Assembly (NCBI RefSeq): GCF_001571385.1
Contig: NZ_BCNW01000001.1
Location: forward strand, 1,798,001-1,862,000
Reading direction: 5' to 3'
DNA length: 64,000 nucleotides
Source: Methanofollis ethanolicus
GTDB taxonomy: Archaea; Halobacteriota; Methanomicrobia; Methanomicrobiales; Methanofollaceae
Below are positions 34,825 to 42,961 of this stretch, one piece after another (position 1 is the stretch's first letter; each line of letters begins with the position of its first letter). Under the pieces are notes generated by a model, which saw nothing but the letters and a program-made list of their open reading frames with translations, did no database searches and was not told where the DNA came from. A program made the position numbers and the translations under genes.

Positions 34825-36066
34825 ATGCAGAAGCACCTATTACTCCTCATGACGAACGGTCGTTTTCACGAATTGCCCCAGACCTACCGCGAATATGAAA
34901 AACGATCGATCCAGAAAGCAATTGATGACGGTCGTTTGACGAAGGGAGACGCGGCCCTTCTCTCCGAGTTTGTTGCAGAGGAGGCCGCCACCAAAAATCT
35001 CTCCCCACAGAGGCGGTACAAACTGGCATACACCCTCTGCACAGCGTCACAGTTTTTCCCCTCTGTGGATGACCTTTCCTTGACCGAAGTGTACGACGGC
35101 TTCGATGCGATCCGACAGGCCCGGAAGCCGAACGGCGACCCCTACAAACAGAACACGGTGGCGGACTTGACGAAGATATCAAAGCGGTTCCTGATCTTCC
35201 TGGCAGCGAACCAGCACATATCCGTCCCCGCGGCGAAGATCGAGAAGATCCGTACATCTAACTTCGATGTCCAGACGAAGACGGCCGAGGACATTCTCAC
35301 AGAGGAGGAAGTGAAGGCGATCATAGACGCCACGCGGTCTGTCAGATACAGGGCCATGATTGCCGTCATGTACGAAGGTGGCCTGCGGGCGATCGATGTG
35401 GCAAGCCTCCGGTGGAAGGACGTCTCGTTCTTCCCGTGGGGCGCGCGGATCAGAACCGACGAGAAGACGGGGTTCGAGCGCTCGATCCCGATCATCTCCT
35501 ATACGCAATATCTCGCAGAATGGAAGGCGTCATACCCCGGCACCCCCGAGGGCGAGAATTTTGTTTTTGTCAATATGCGAGGTTTACCAATGCAATATCG
35601 CGGTTTTTCCAAGGCAATTGGAATCTTCGCCAAGGAAGCCGGGATCGAGAAGCACATCACGCCCCATATCTTCCGACACAGTCGGATCACTCACGCTCTC
35701 CGGGGCGGCCTCCAGGAAACGATCGCAAAGAAAACATTCTGGGGCAACGAGGGCACCGAGATGATCAAGACCTATGCTCACCTCGTCGATGGTGATGCCG
35801 ACCGGGCATTCGCTGCCCTCGCCGGTGTGGAGATAGAGGAGACACGGCCGAGTACCGCCCTCGATCCGGTCCAGTGCGATCAGTGCCACACAATCAATGT
35901 CCCCGGAGCTCAACATTGTCACCGGTGCGGTGCCGGGCTAACTCCCGAGGCGCGGAGGAATGCGGAAGGGGTTCTGTCAGAACTTCAGGCACTCCTTAGC
36001 GAAGACCCCGCCTTTGCCATCGAAGCCATCCAGCGCATACGTGAGAAGCACTCTACGCGGGTTTAA
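34825..36066 (+). CDS. Tyrosine integrase of element 2 with C-terminal zinc ribbon
   Basis: A 413-aa recombinase homologous to the one at 26745 over its whole length. It shows GGLRAIDVASLRW (catalytic Arg), TPHIFRHSRITH (His, Arg, His) and the nucleophile Tyr in EMIKTYAHLV. A C-terminal zinc ribbon CDQCHTIN...CHRCG (~350-372) follows. The sequences differ enough that the two elements were acquired separately instead of being duplicated in place. It lies directly after the junction attachment site. Confidence 0.93.
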   Translation: MQKHLLLLMTNGRFHELPQTYREYEKRSIQKAIDDGRLTKGDAALLSEFVAEEAATKNLSPQRRYKLAYTLCTASQFFPSVDDLSLTEVYDGFDAIRQARKPNGDPYKQNTVADLTKISKRFLIFLAANQHISVPAAKIEKIRTSNFDVQTKTAEDILTEEEVKAIIDATRSVRYRAMIAVMYEGGLRAIDVASLRWKDVSFFPWGARIRTDEKTGFERSIPIISYTQYLAEWKASYPGTPEGENFVFVNMRGLPMQYRGFSKAIGIFAKEAGIEKHITPHIFRHSRITHALRGGLQETIAKKTFWGNEGTEMIKTYAHLVDGDADRAFAALAGVEIEETRPSTALDPVQCDQCHTINVPGAQHCHRCGAGLTPEARRNAEGVLSELQALLSEDPAFAIEAIQRIREKHSTRV

Positions 36067-36205
36067 CCTCGGGCCGCACAAGGTGCGCGACACCGACAAA
36101 ACAGAGCAGGAGAAGGCATAAATTTACTAAATTACTCAAATTTCGTCAGTCAGTTAGCCTTTAATAATTTTGAATACCATATCTAAATATGCTAAAACAA
36201 AGCGA
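36067..36205. other. AT-rich intergenic stretch in element 2
   Basis: From about 36118 to 36200 the DNA is mostly A/T (ATAAATTTACTAAATTACTC and similar) and precedes three palindromes. No gene is seen. It fits a DNA-unwinding element or a promoter region. Confidence 0.45.
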
Positions 36206-36313
36206 CCGCTGCTATCGTGCCCGCGATAGCAGCGGGCCACATCCGACATCGATACGATCGATGGGATGTATCCGAACTATCCCAACCCTGGGATAGTTAT
36301 CTATTAGATAACT
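36206..36313. repeat. Three successive perfect palindromes, origin-like
   Basis: CCGCTGCTATCG/CGATAGCAGCGG (36206-36235), AACTATCCCA/TGGGATAGTT (36275-36298) and AGTTATCT/AGATAACT (36295-36313) are perfect inverted repeats; the last two overlap by 4 bp. A fourth one, TTTAGCA/TGCTAAA, touches the start codon at 36383. Together with the AT-rich DNA before them they look like a replication origin or a multi-operator control region. Confidence 0.6.
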
Positions 36314-36382
36314 GTCTACAAAAGGATTTCGGTATACCATCCTCGGATGTGGGTTCGCTTTTTTTAGCAGCGGAAGTGCTAA

Positions 36383-36613
36383 ATGACCAAAAAAAGAGAA
36401 AGCAGACCGGATGGTGTAGATCGGGCTATCCTCAAATTCGTGCAGACCTCCCGGCAGGGCGCGACCATCTCCCAGATCCATCGAGAAGTATGCCCCTCCA
36501 AAAGAGAGGCACTCGTTCGCTACCGGATCGTCACCCTTGAACGTACAGGCCTTCTTCGATGCGGGTGCGTGCTGGGCCGGATTTTGGTCCTGCCAAAGGA
36601 GGTGTCCACATGA
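36383..36613 (+). CDS. Winged-helix regulator of element 2
   Basis: A 76-aa protein with a compact winged helix: VDRAILKFVQTSRQGATISQ then IHREVCPSKREALVRYRIVT, and a short wing ending LLRCGCVLG. It follows the palindromic region directly and may bind it. The stop overlaps the next start (ATGA). Confidence 0.7.
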   Translation: MTKKRESRPDGVDRAILKFVQTSRQGATISQIHREVCPSKREALVRYRIVTLERTGLLRCGCVLGRILVLPKEVST

Positions 36614-36771
36614 TAGCCGAGACGACAATCCCCTCCCGGACGATAAAACCCGACGTTCTTGCGGCCCTGAAAAAGACTCACCCTATCGAAGGGGCAGCGG
36701 CAGAGATTTTGATCAAGCGTGGCGTATGGTGTCTCGAAGCGCCTGAAAGGACGGTGAGCAAAATTGCATAA
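36610..36771 (+). CDS. 53-aa hypothetical protein
   Basis: A small protein (MIAETTIPSRTIKPDVLAAL...) with a central helix and no known domain. Its ATG overlaps the preceding stop, and its TAA overlaps the next ATG (TAATG), so it sits in a run of coupled genes. Confidence 0.55.
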   Translation: MIAETTIPSRTIKPDVLAALKKTHPIEGAAAEILIKRGVWCLEAPERTVSKIA

Positions 36772-36926
36772 TGAAGGCAGCGCCCCTCGCCGCCCTCGCC
36801 ACTCTTACTTTGGGCGCCCTTTATCTAAAAAGGTTCCGGCGCGACGAGATACCGCATGCCACCGGGCGACAAAGGACCTCCCTGTGGTATGCCGTTCGTG
36901 TGGAACGATCTGCGGCGCGTTCCTGA
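36771..36926 (+). CDS. 51-aa single-TM small protein
   Basis: Begins MKAAPLAALATLTLGALYL, a short hydrophobic helix, followed by KRFRRDE and a basic tail. The start overlaps the preceding stop by one base (TAATG). It shares 43 bp with the next zinc-protein frame. It could be a membrane-associated peptide of element 2; the coding potential is moderate. Confidence 0.4.
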   Translation: MKAAPLAALATLTLGALYLKRFRRDEIPHATGRQRTSLWYAVRVERSAARS

Positions 36927-37009
36927 CGAATGACGGCGCGTGCCCTCTCCTCGTGTGTGTTGGGTGCGCCCTCCGCGACGATGTCCGCTTCAAGGAGGCC
37001 ACTGCGTGA
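36884..37009 (+). CDS. 41-aa double-CxxC zinc protein
   Basis: The GTG start at 36884 has an AAGGA ribosome-binding site and gives a protein with CRSCGTIC and CPLLVCVGC, four or more zinc-binding cysteines. A longer version from TTG 36764 is open, but its first 40 residues are basic and low in structure. The stop overlaps the next GTG (GTGA). Confidence 0.5.
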   Translation: MVCRSCGTICGAFLTNDGACPLLVCVGCALRDDVRFKEATA

Positions 37010-37956
37010 TCGCGGCAAACGCCCCTGCTGCCATCGTGCCAGGGAAGACGACGAGCTTCGGACCGGTCACGCTTCTTGAAGGGATCTCGCTGACGATCTC
37101 AGCCACCCGTGGTGGTGGATGGGTCACAACCCTCTCCCGCGGCAATGAGGCGCTCGTCGAAGACCGCGCCGCCACCCTGCCGTGGATCGACCCTCGCGGA
37201 CCCGGGAGGCTTGCAGCCAAACTGCATGAAGCCCGCCCCACCCTCGATCAAAAAGCGATCAAGGGCGGTCTTCAGGATATTTTCGAGGCCGTCAAGAGTT
37301 CACCAGATAGCCCCGCCCTCGTCTCCGCGGCGGTCGAACGGGCGATCGGCGAGACGGCGGGGGTAAAGATCGAGATGTCAGACCCACCCGTCTACATCAT
37401 CGAACTTACCGGCGGGGAACGTCTGATCTTCCAGAACAGAGAGCTTGCCGACCCACGGCCGGGGAACCTCAATGATCGATGGCTCGCTACGCACCCTGGG
37501 GACGCTCTTGATGCGACCGGCAAGGACTTCAAAGAAATTCGGAACTACTGGTTCGGCATAGCGGAGCGGGTAGAACCGACAGGGGTTGGATCGCAGTGGG
37601 AGCCGGTCGCTGAAGCTCTTCAGATCCGACTCGCACCTCTCCCTGTAGGCACCGACAAGGACAGCCTTCTCAAGTATGGCCTTTTCCTCGAAGAGCAGCC
37701 CGATAAATCGACGATCCTCTGGGTAGCGAGCAACATTATCGAGTCGGTACTCAAAGACCACGGAAAATCTATCACGGACAGCACCTTCCCCGAATTTCTC
37801 CAGAGGGATAGGGATCTCCTGGTCAGATCACACCGCTTTCGTATAGGCAAACTCCGATGCCGCGCGTGGGGATTTAACCCGGATTTCCGGCCGGATGACG
37901 TCGGGATCACCAACCTTGAGACTCTTGTCGACGAGGATGAGGGGGATCAGCCATGA
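37006..37956 (+). CDS. Unknown protein upstream of the helicase
   Basis: A 316-aa protein without a recognised domain. The GTG start has a strong Shine-Dalgarno (AAGGAGG) 7-8 bases away, and GTGA overlaps the previous stop. Mixed alpha/beta composition; a C-terminal region (ILWVASNIIESVLKDHGKSI) suggests a helical DNA-binding part. It precedes the UvrD-like helicase and primase in the same overlapping series, so a replication role such as origin recognition or helicase loading is plausible. Confidence 0.7.
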   Translation: MIAANAPAAIVPGKTTSFGPVTLLEGISLTISATRGGGWVTTLSRGNEALVEDRAATLPWIDPRGPGRLAAKLHEARPTLDQKAIKGGLQDIFEAVKSSPDSPALVSAAVERAIGETAGVKIEMSDPPVYIIELTGGERLIFQNRELADPRPGNLNDRWLATHPGDALDATGKDFKEIRNYWFGIAERVEPTGVGSQWEPVAEALQIRLAPLPVGTDKDSLLKYGLFLEEQPDKSTILWVASNIIESVLKDHGKSITDSTFPEFLQRDRDLLVRSHRFRIGKLRCRAWGFNPDFRPDDVGITNLETLVDEDEGDQP

Positions 37957-38249
37957 CCTCGTCCCAGGCACCCCCTTATGTCCTGCGCGTGAGGAACACA
38001 TTCGCACGAAAACGTGCGAACTTGTTTTTAGCCGGGACGGTTGGGACGGTTGGGACACCCCAGAGTGGTGTGAGTATTAGCCTGATCGGAGACTCATTTG
38101 AGATGAATTTCTGTCCCACCCTCAACTTGTGTTACCCTGGTCACTCGGGACAGATCCCCATCCTAACACGATCACGAGCCGATGTAGTGTACGAAAGAGA
38201 GGATCGATCTTCCCTCGTGCGCGATATAATGGAGGCGATCGGGGCATGA
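37953..38249 (+). CDS. 98-aa hypothetical protein
   Basis: A small protein linked by ATGA overlaps on both sides to the unknown protein and the helicase. N-terminal part is basic (VRNTFARKRANLFLAG); no motif recognised. Confidence 0.55.
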   Translation: MTSSQAPPYVLRVRNTFARKRANLFLAGTVGTVGTPQSGVSISLIGDSFEMNFCPTLNLCYPGHSGQIPILTRSRADVVYEREDRSSLVRDIMEAIGA

Positions 38250-39967
38250 CCGCCGAACTGATCCGGTGGCGGGGAGGACCTGGCGCCGGGAAAAGCACGA
38301 CCCTGATCGAGTATGTTCGGTCCGAGGTGGATGCCGGCACGAAGATCGGTGACATTGTTGTAATGACCTTTAGCCGCAGCCAGGCCGCCGACCTTGCAAG
38401 CCGCCTACATGATGCGGTTTTCCCTGACGCGCCCGCAAAGGAGGTCCTGAGGTTGTGTGCGACGATTCACGGCATGGCTCTCAGAGCGTGCATGACCGCC
38501 GGTCTGATCGAGGACCCGCGTCAGCAGGTGATCCAACCCGGCGACCGGAGGAAGGCACCGATCTATCAGGCCTTCATGAATGAGCGCGGTCTCGAGTACG
38601 ACCCTCTGCTCGGTACCGACGAGGACGAGGACCGCAGTCGTGCCGACCTACCGACCGGGAACGCATTGATCACCCTCAACGCCTATCTCCAGGCTACTCT
38701 CTGCGGCCCCGAAGAATGGCGCAAGGCGGTCGCCGATCTCGGCCTCGGTGTCTCAAATCTTGTGGGGTCGGTTGAAGACCTCCTCCGAGCATGGGCAGCA
38801 TACAAGGCCGAGCGCGGGCTTTTCGAGCACGAAGACTACGTACGCCTTGCCCTCGATCACGAACTCCCGCCCCCCGCCCCGGCCCTGTTCGTCGATGAGT
38901 ATCAGGATGTCAGCCCGGCACAGAACGCCCTGATTGAGCAGTGGATCAACCATCCGGACACTCGCCGGGTCTATGTGGCCGGCGACGAGGACCAGAGCAT
39001 CTATGGCTTCCGCGGATGTGATCCCTCTCTCTTCCTCTCCCTCGCAGCAGAGGACCGGGGAGCACGGCCCGACGGCAGCCGGCCGACCTCGCACCGGTGC
39101 CCCGCCCGGATCATGGAGACGGCCGAAACGATCCTCGGACACCCGGCAAACGTCTCCCCTTGTAGCCGCAAGGGGCAGGTCCACCATGTCCGGCCCGGCA
39201 ATGCCGAAACCCTCGCCCGACAGGTGGAGGTCGCGGTCAAGTACGCCCGGACTAAAGAAGAGCGGCAGCCGGTCTTCGTCCTCAGTCGATTCAGGAAAGG
39301 TGCCGGCAGCCTCGCCCGCGCCCTGAGTGCGGCCGGGGTTCCCTGCGGCGACATCAAGCCGGGGAGGGTGCGGTTCTGGACATCGGCGAGGATCGGCAGG
39401 TCCCGCGACAGCCTCGAACCGACGACGATCAGCCCGTGGACCCTGAAGACGGCGATCGCCCGCTACCTCGCCGGGTGCGACATCGACCCGATCCCGGCGA
39501 ACGAGGCCGAGGCCCTCGCCCTTGCGGCCCTCGTCGGCAAGAAGCGATCCGCCGCCCTCACTGACCTGAGGATCAAGGCGAATCAGGGGCCGGTCCGCCT
39601 GGGCGACGTGTATGCCTGGACCGATGGCCGACAGGGGGACCGGATCTTCGACAGGCTCAACATGAGGCCGTGGCTCGTCCGACAGATTCGGGCATGTCTC
39701 GCCCGGGAAGCCCGGCGCGGCTACGAGATCACGCCCGAAATGGTGAAGGTGGACACGATCCACGCGGCGAAGGGTCTTGAGGCGGCCGTGGTCCTCCTGC
39801 ACACCGGATATCTGAAGGGCCGCCTGGACGACCTCAGGATGCCGGACCGACGAGCAGAAGAGAGGAGGGTGTACTTTGTCAGTGCGACCCGGGCAAGCCA
39901 CGCCCTTCTCCTTCTGGACTATGGCGAGGGGCCGGTGTGCCCGATCCTTGAAGGGGTGGGTGCGTGA
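38246..39967 (+). CDS. UvrD/PcrA-like SF1A DNA helicase of element 2
   Basis: A 573-aa helicase. Walker A GGPGAGKSTTL (~10), motif II DEYQDVSPAQ (~214), motif III GDEDQSIYGFRG (~243), motif V TIHAAKGLEAAVV (~505) and motif VI YFVSATRASH (~545) are in the usual order. UvrD-type helicases unwind 3'-to-5'. In this operon, ahead of a primase, it probably acts as the replicative or restart helicase. The ATG at 38246 overlaps the preceding stop and the end overlaps the primase GTG. Confidence 0.9.
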   Translation: MTAELIRWRGGPGAGKSTTLIEYVRSEVDAGTKIGDIVVMTFSRSQAADLASRLHDAVFPDAPAKEVLRLCATIHGMALRACMTAGLIEDPRQQVIQPGDRRKAPIYQAFMNERGLEYDPLLGTDEDEDRSRADLPTGNALITLNAYLQATLCGPEEWRKAVADLGLGVSNLVGSVEDLLRAWAAYKAERGLFEHEDYVRLALDHELPPPAPALFVDEYQDVSPAQNALIEQWINHPDTRRVYVAGDEDQSIYGFRGCDPSLFLSLAAEDRGARPDGSRPTSHRCPARIMETAETILGHPANVSPCSRKGQVHHVRPGNAETLARQVEVAVKYARTKEERQPVFVLSRFRKGAGSLARALSAAGVPCGDIKPGRVRFWTSARIGRSRDSLEPTTISPWTLKTAIARYLAGCDIDPIPANEAEALALAALVGKKRSAALTDLRIKANQGPVRLGDVYAWTDGRQGDRIFDRLNMRPWLVRQIRACLAREARRGYEITPEMVKVDTIHAAKGLEAAVVLLHTGYLKGRLDDLRMPDRRAEERRVYFVSATRASHALLLLDYGEGPVCPILEGVGA

Positions 39968-41160
39968 TCGACTGGACACCCCTTCTTGAAGACGCATGCC
40001 GGTTCTACGAGCGGCATCTCACTGACGAGCACCGCGCCTTCCTCCTCGCCCGCTACGGTTTCCAGCCATGGTTTGCGGAGAGGGCACGGATCGGATATGC
40101 CCCGGCAGACGGCGACGCCCTTCTTCAGCACCTCATGGACAGGGGATACAGCGGAGAGGAGATCGTCGGGTCCGGCCTCGTGCAGCGGTGGACGGTAGAG
40201 GGAAGGACCGGCGTTGCCGATCACTTCCGCGGCCGTCTCGTCTTCCCCTATTTGGGCGAGGGGGGGATGCCCCTCTACTTCATTGCCCGGGCAACCGACG
40301 AGACGCCAACACACGGCGACGAGGTGCCAGCGAAGTATAAGAAGCAGATCGTCACCGACGCCGGACCGAAAGAACCGATCTTCGGTGCATGGTCCGTGAT
40401 CGAGGGCGGACCTCTGATCGTCACCGAGGGGATCGCCGACGCCCTCGCGGTCCACCAGGCGTGTCGGTCGTGCCTCAGCCCGGTGACAACGAGCTTCAAG
40501 CAGGAGCGGATCGACGAGGCCGCTGCATACTGCACGCGGGCCGGCCCCGTCTACCTCATCAACGACAACGAGGAGAGCGGGGCCGGCCTGAAAGGAGCGA
40601 CGAAGACCGCCCTTGCCCTCCTCGCCCACGGGATCGGGAAGGTGTACATCGGCACCCTCCCGCGTCCTGAGGGGAGGGAGAAGATCGATATGAACGACTT
40701 CCTCAGGGAGGGCGGCGACCTCGCACAGGTCCTCGCCGAAGCGGTCCCGGCCGACGAGCACCCGGCGGTGAAGGAGGAGAAGAAAAAGGCGATCCAGGCA
40801 AGTGTTGCCGCCCTGCGGTCCTCCCTCGCCCGGCAGCGGTGGCAGGCGAGCGGGAAGAAGAAGAACGGTGACGACATCGAGGACCTGAAGCGCCGCATGC
40901 CTTCCCTCAGTGCCTACACCGGCGTTGCTCCGGGGAAGAGAGGACCGCACCCCGTCTATGGATCGACCCACGGCGACAACTTCGCCATATCCACAGACGG
41001 CGAGACATGGACCTCCTTCCATTGTGGGAACGAGACGGGAAAGGGCGGCAACATCTTCAAACTGATCGCCCTGGAGCAGGGATTCCTCCCCGACGAGGAC
41101 ATGCCCCTCCGGGGCGAGGCGTTCAAGCAGACGATCGAGTATTGCAAGGAGCGGTGGTAA
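39964..41160 (+). CDS. DnaG-type primase with Toprim domain, permuted layout
   Basis: A 398-aa primase. The N-terminal half is a DnaG catalytic core: HFRGRLVFPYLGEGG (~81), the Toprim Glu in IVTEGIADALAV (~152) and the acidic NDNEESGAG (~197). The C-terminal part (~320-398) resembles the zinc-finger domain usually found at the N-terminus of primases (HPVYGSTHGDNFAIS, TSFHCGNETGKGGNIFKLIA), so the order is swapped. GTG start overlaps the helicase stop; the end overlaps the next ATG (TAATG). Confidence 0.85.
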   Translation: MIDWTPLLEDACRFYERHLTDEHRAFLLARYGFQPWFAERARIGYAPADGDALLQHLMDRGYSGEEIVGSGLVQRWTVEGRTGVADHFRGRLVFPYLGEGGMPLYFIARATDETPTHGDEVPAKYKKQIVTDAGPKEPIFGAWSVIEGGPLIVTEGIADALAVHQACRSCLSPVTTSFKQERIDEAAAYCTRAGPVYLINDNEESGAGLKGATKTALALLAHGIGKVYIGTLPRPEGREKIDMNDFLREGGDLAQVLAEAVPADEHPAVKEEKKKAIQASVAALRSSLARQRWQASGKKKNGDDIEDLKRRMPSLSAYTGVAPGKRGPHPVYGSTHGDNFAISTDGETWTSFHCGNETGKGGNIFKLIALEQGFLPDEDMPLRGEAFKQTIEYCKERW

Positions 41161-41471
41161 TGACCGATTCAGCACCCAGAACTGCCGCCGGGACATTCGC
41201 GTCCGAAAGGGAACCCGGCAAAGCTCTTGAACGGGACGAGCTCGCCCGAATGCTCTCCGATGTTCTGAAAAATCTTCACGGCCGATTGACAGCCCCGCGT
41301 TTCAAGACGAAGAAGGCCGACAGCGAGATGTTGAGTATGGCGAGGGTGTTTGTCCAGGCGATCACGGCCCTTGACGGTCTGATCAAGAACTCAGAACTCC
41401 AGGAGATAGAGCAGAGGTTATCGGCCCTCGAAGAACCGATAAAAGAACGAGAAAAGCCAAACAGAGCGTGA
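41160..41471 (+). CDS. 103-aa helical protein after primase
   Basis: A small, mostly helical protein (DVLKNLHGRLTAPRFKTKKA ... EIEQRLSALE). No family recognised. Its ATG overlaps the primase stop by 1 bp, so it belongs to the same operon. A single-strand-binding, loader or structural role cannot be distinguished. Confidence 0.6.
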   Translation: MTDSAPRTAAGTFASEREPGKALERDELARMLSDVLKNLHGRLTAPRFKTKKADSEMLSMARVFVQAITALDGLIKNSELQEIEQRLSALEEPIKEREKPNRA

Positions 41472-41475
41472 TAAG

Positions 41476-41997
41476 ATGAGATCGTTAAACAAAAGGATGG
41501 AGAAAGTGGAGGACAACCTAAGCCCCGAAAAGACCGCCGGGTATCTGAAATCTCTGATACGGCAGGTAGCAGACACCGACGACCCCGCCGAAGCCGCCGC
41601 ACTCCGGCGCATAGCATCTCGCGTCGCACGATGCGAGACGGGGGAGAAGGCCACCAGAGTAAAGGAAATTCTCATTGACGGCGCGGTGTCCGCCATAGCA
41701 CGCGAGATCTTCTGTGCAAACATGAATGTCGTCGTGTGGAGGGTTCGGTACTGGAAAGCCCAGCTTGAAAAGGCCGATATCCTTCTGGCAGTAGCAGAAG
41801 AGGCCGGACATGCCGAAGCAGTGACCCGTGGTAAAGAAACCCGAAAAACGCTTGCCCGGGGACTGGATCAAGCCGTCCGGGACCTCACTGACACCATCAA
41901 TGCCCCCGAGTGGGACGATGCGGGGGTGGAAGTCCCCGAGGTTCCTGAAGACCTCGCCGACATGATACCGGCACGCCCCCGAAACGAAGGCCGATGA
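41476..41997 (+). CDS. 173-aa helical protein of unknown function
   Basis: Almost entirely alpha-helical, acidic at the C-terminus (VEVPEVPEDLADMIP). The middle contains IFCANMNVVVWRVRYWKAQL. No family recognised. It lies between the replication operon and the tail genes; it could be a head-tail or regulatory protein. Confidence 0.6.
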   Translation: MRSLNKRMEKVEDNLSPEKTAGYLKSLIRQVADTDDPAEAAALRRIASRVARCETGEKATRVKEILIDGAVSAIAREIFCANMNVVVWRVRYWKAQLEKADILLAVAEEAGHAEAVTRGKETRKTLARGLDQAVRDLTDTINAPEWDDAGVEVPEVPEDLADMIPARPRNEGR

Positions 41998-42042
41998 ACA
42001 CCCCGCCGGCAGGGTCACGCCGGCACACCAAGAGATGAGAGT

Positions 42043-42309
42043 ATGAAACAGACCCCCTGTATAATTGATCTCACGACGGACGAGAATGCCGCCACGATCG
42101 CAGCAGAGTATCAGAACGCCGCCGCGGACTTCGAGATTGCCCGGAAGTCCATCGGAGAGATCGTAGCCGACTGGCACCCCGAACTCGAAGAGCAGGTAAA
42201 CCGAGCTTCGCAGAGTTTCGGATCGCAGCTCAAAGAACTCTTCCCTGGTGGGGAGGGTATACCCCCACTCGAACGGCCCATGTATAACCCTCTGGAGGTG
42301 CGGAGATGA
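42043..42309 (+). CDS. 88-aa hypothetical protein before tail chaperones
   Basis: Starts MKQTPCIIDLTTDENAATIA and contains a helical middle (EYQNAAADFEIARKSIGEIV). Its end overlaps the next start by 4 bp. A role in tail assembly is possible by position only. Confidence 0.55.
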   Translation: MKQTPCIIDLTTDENAATIAAEYQNAAADFEIARKSIGEIVADWHPELEEQVNRASQSFGSQLKELFPGGEGIPPLERPMYNPLEVRR

Positions 42310-42647
42310 TCCAGGACTTCTCGATCTTCGTCCCCGACCCCGTGACCCTCCGGATCGGTAGGGCTAACCAGGTCAAGGACCTCGACCTCTCCGTTATCCC
42401 GGCGAAGTCCAGCCTCAGGATCATCCACTTTTACGAGGAGAAGGACGGGAAGGACGCAACCTCTGAGGAGGTCGTGAACCTTGCCGCCGGCGTCCTCCAC
42501 GACATCGACCCCGGCGTCACTGAAGAGTGGCTGTGGAAGAACTACAGCCTGCGCGATCTCACGAGGATCGCCACCTTCGTCCTTGAACGGGCAGCGACCC
42601 AGGAAAGCGCCACCCCGGCCACAGGAGAGGCCGCAAAAAACGTGTGA
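42306..42647 (+). CDS. Tail assembly chaperone, upstream frame (gpG-like)
   Basis: A 113-aa protein directly before the second chaperone frame and the tape measure, the position held by gpG in tailed viruses. It has a beta-strand N-terminus and a helical C-terminus (EEWLWKNYSLRDLTRIATFV). The last codons are GCA AAA AAC GTG TGA, which contain the heptamer A_AAA_AAC. It is assigned as a chaperone from position, size and the frameshift signal, not from direct sequence identity. Confidence 0.7.
   Translation: MIQDFSIFVPDPVTLRIGRANQVKDLDLSVIPAKSSLRIIHFYEEKDGKDATSEEVVNLAAGVLHDIDPGVTEEWLWKNYSLRDLTRIATFVLERAATQESATPATGEAAKNV
42623..42641 (+). promoter_or_regulatory. -1 programmed frameshift site: slippery A_AAA_AAC with upstream AGGAG
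   Basis: The heptamer AAAAAAC (42635-42641) is in the X_XXY_YYZ phase of the first frame, two codons before its stop. AGGAG (42623-42627) lies 7 nt upstream of it, the position where a Shine-Dalgarno stimulates slippage in bacterial dnaX. A -1 slip leads directly into the frame that starts at 42644. AGGAG is 16 nt from that GTG, too far for normal initiation there. Confidence 0.75.
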
Positions 42648-42961
42648 TCGAGCTTGGGAGGATTGTCGCACGGATGGGGCGCACCTACGGGTGGACCCCT
42701 CGGCAAATCCTTTCCGAGCTCAGTCTCGGACAGATGGCAACCCTTCACCGATATGCCCAGGAGATGGACGGATTGATCCCTCGTAAGATCGACAACGGGC
42801 CAGACGCGGACGCGTTCGGGAAGCATGGGGATGATGGACCGGACGTGGACGCGATCGAGGCCCGGTATGGCAGCATGATCAAGCGGCAAACCGCAGAAAC
42901 ATTCGATGTCGCGACGATCGAACGGATCACCGGACTGAAAGTGAAGCGAGGCAAAGCATGA
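42644..42961 (+). CDS. Tail assembly chaperone, downstream frame (gpT-like)
   Basis: A 105-aa frame that can be read as the T part of a G-T fusion after a -1 slip at 42635, or from GTG 42644, which overlaps the upstream stop (GTGA). The segment YGWTPRQILSELSLGQMATL is like the G-W-x-P-x-E/Q-I-x-x-L pattern of phage T domains. The fusion protein would run from 42306 to 42961. It ends at the tape-measure start. Confidence 0.7.
   Translation: MIELGRIVARMGRTYGWTPRQILSELSLGQMATLHRYAQEMDGLIPRKIDNGPDADAFGKHGDDGPDVDAIEARYGSMIKRQTAETFDVATIERITGLKVKRGKA

Noticed and set aside
36764-36883. Long N-terminal extension of the zinc protein from TTG 36764
   Set aside because: No ribosome-binding site or fold; a GTG with AAGGA at 36884 begins right before the cysteine motifs.
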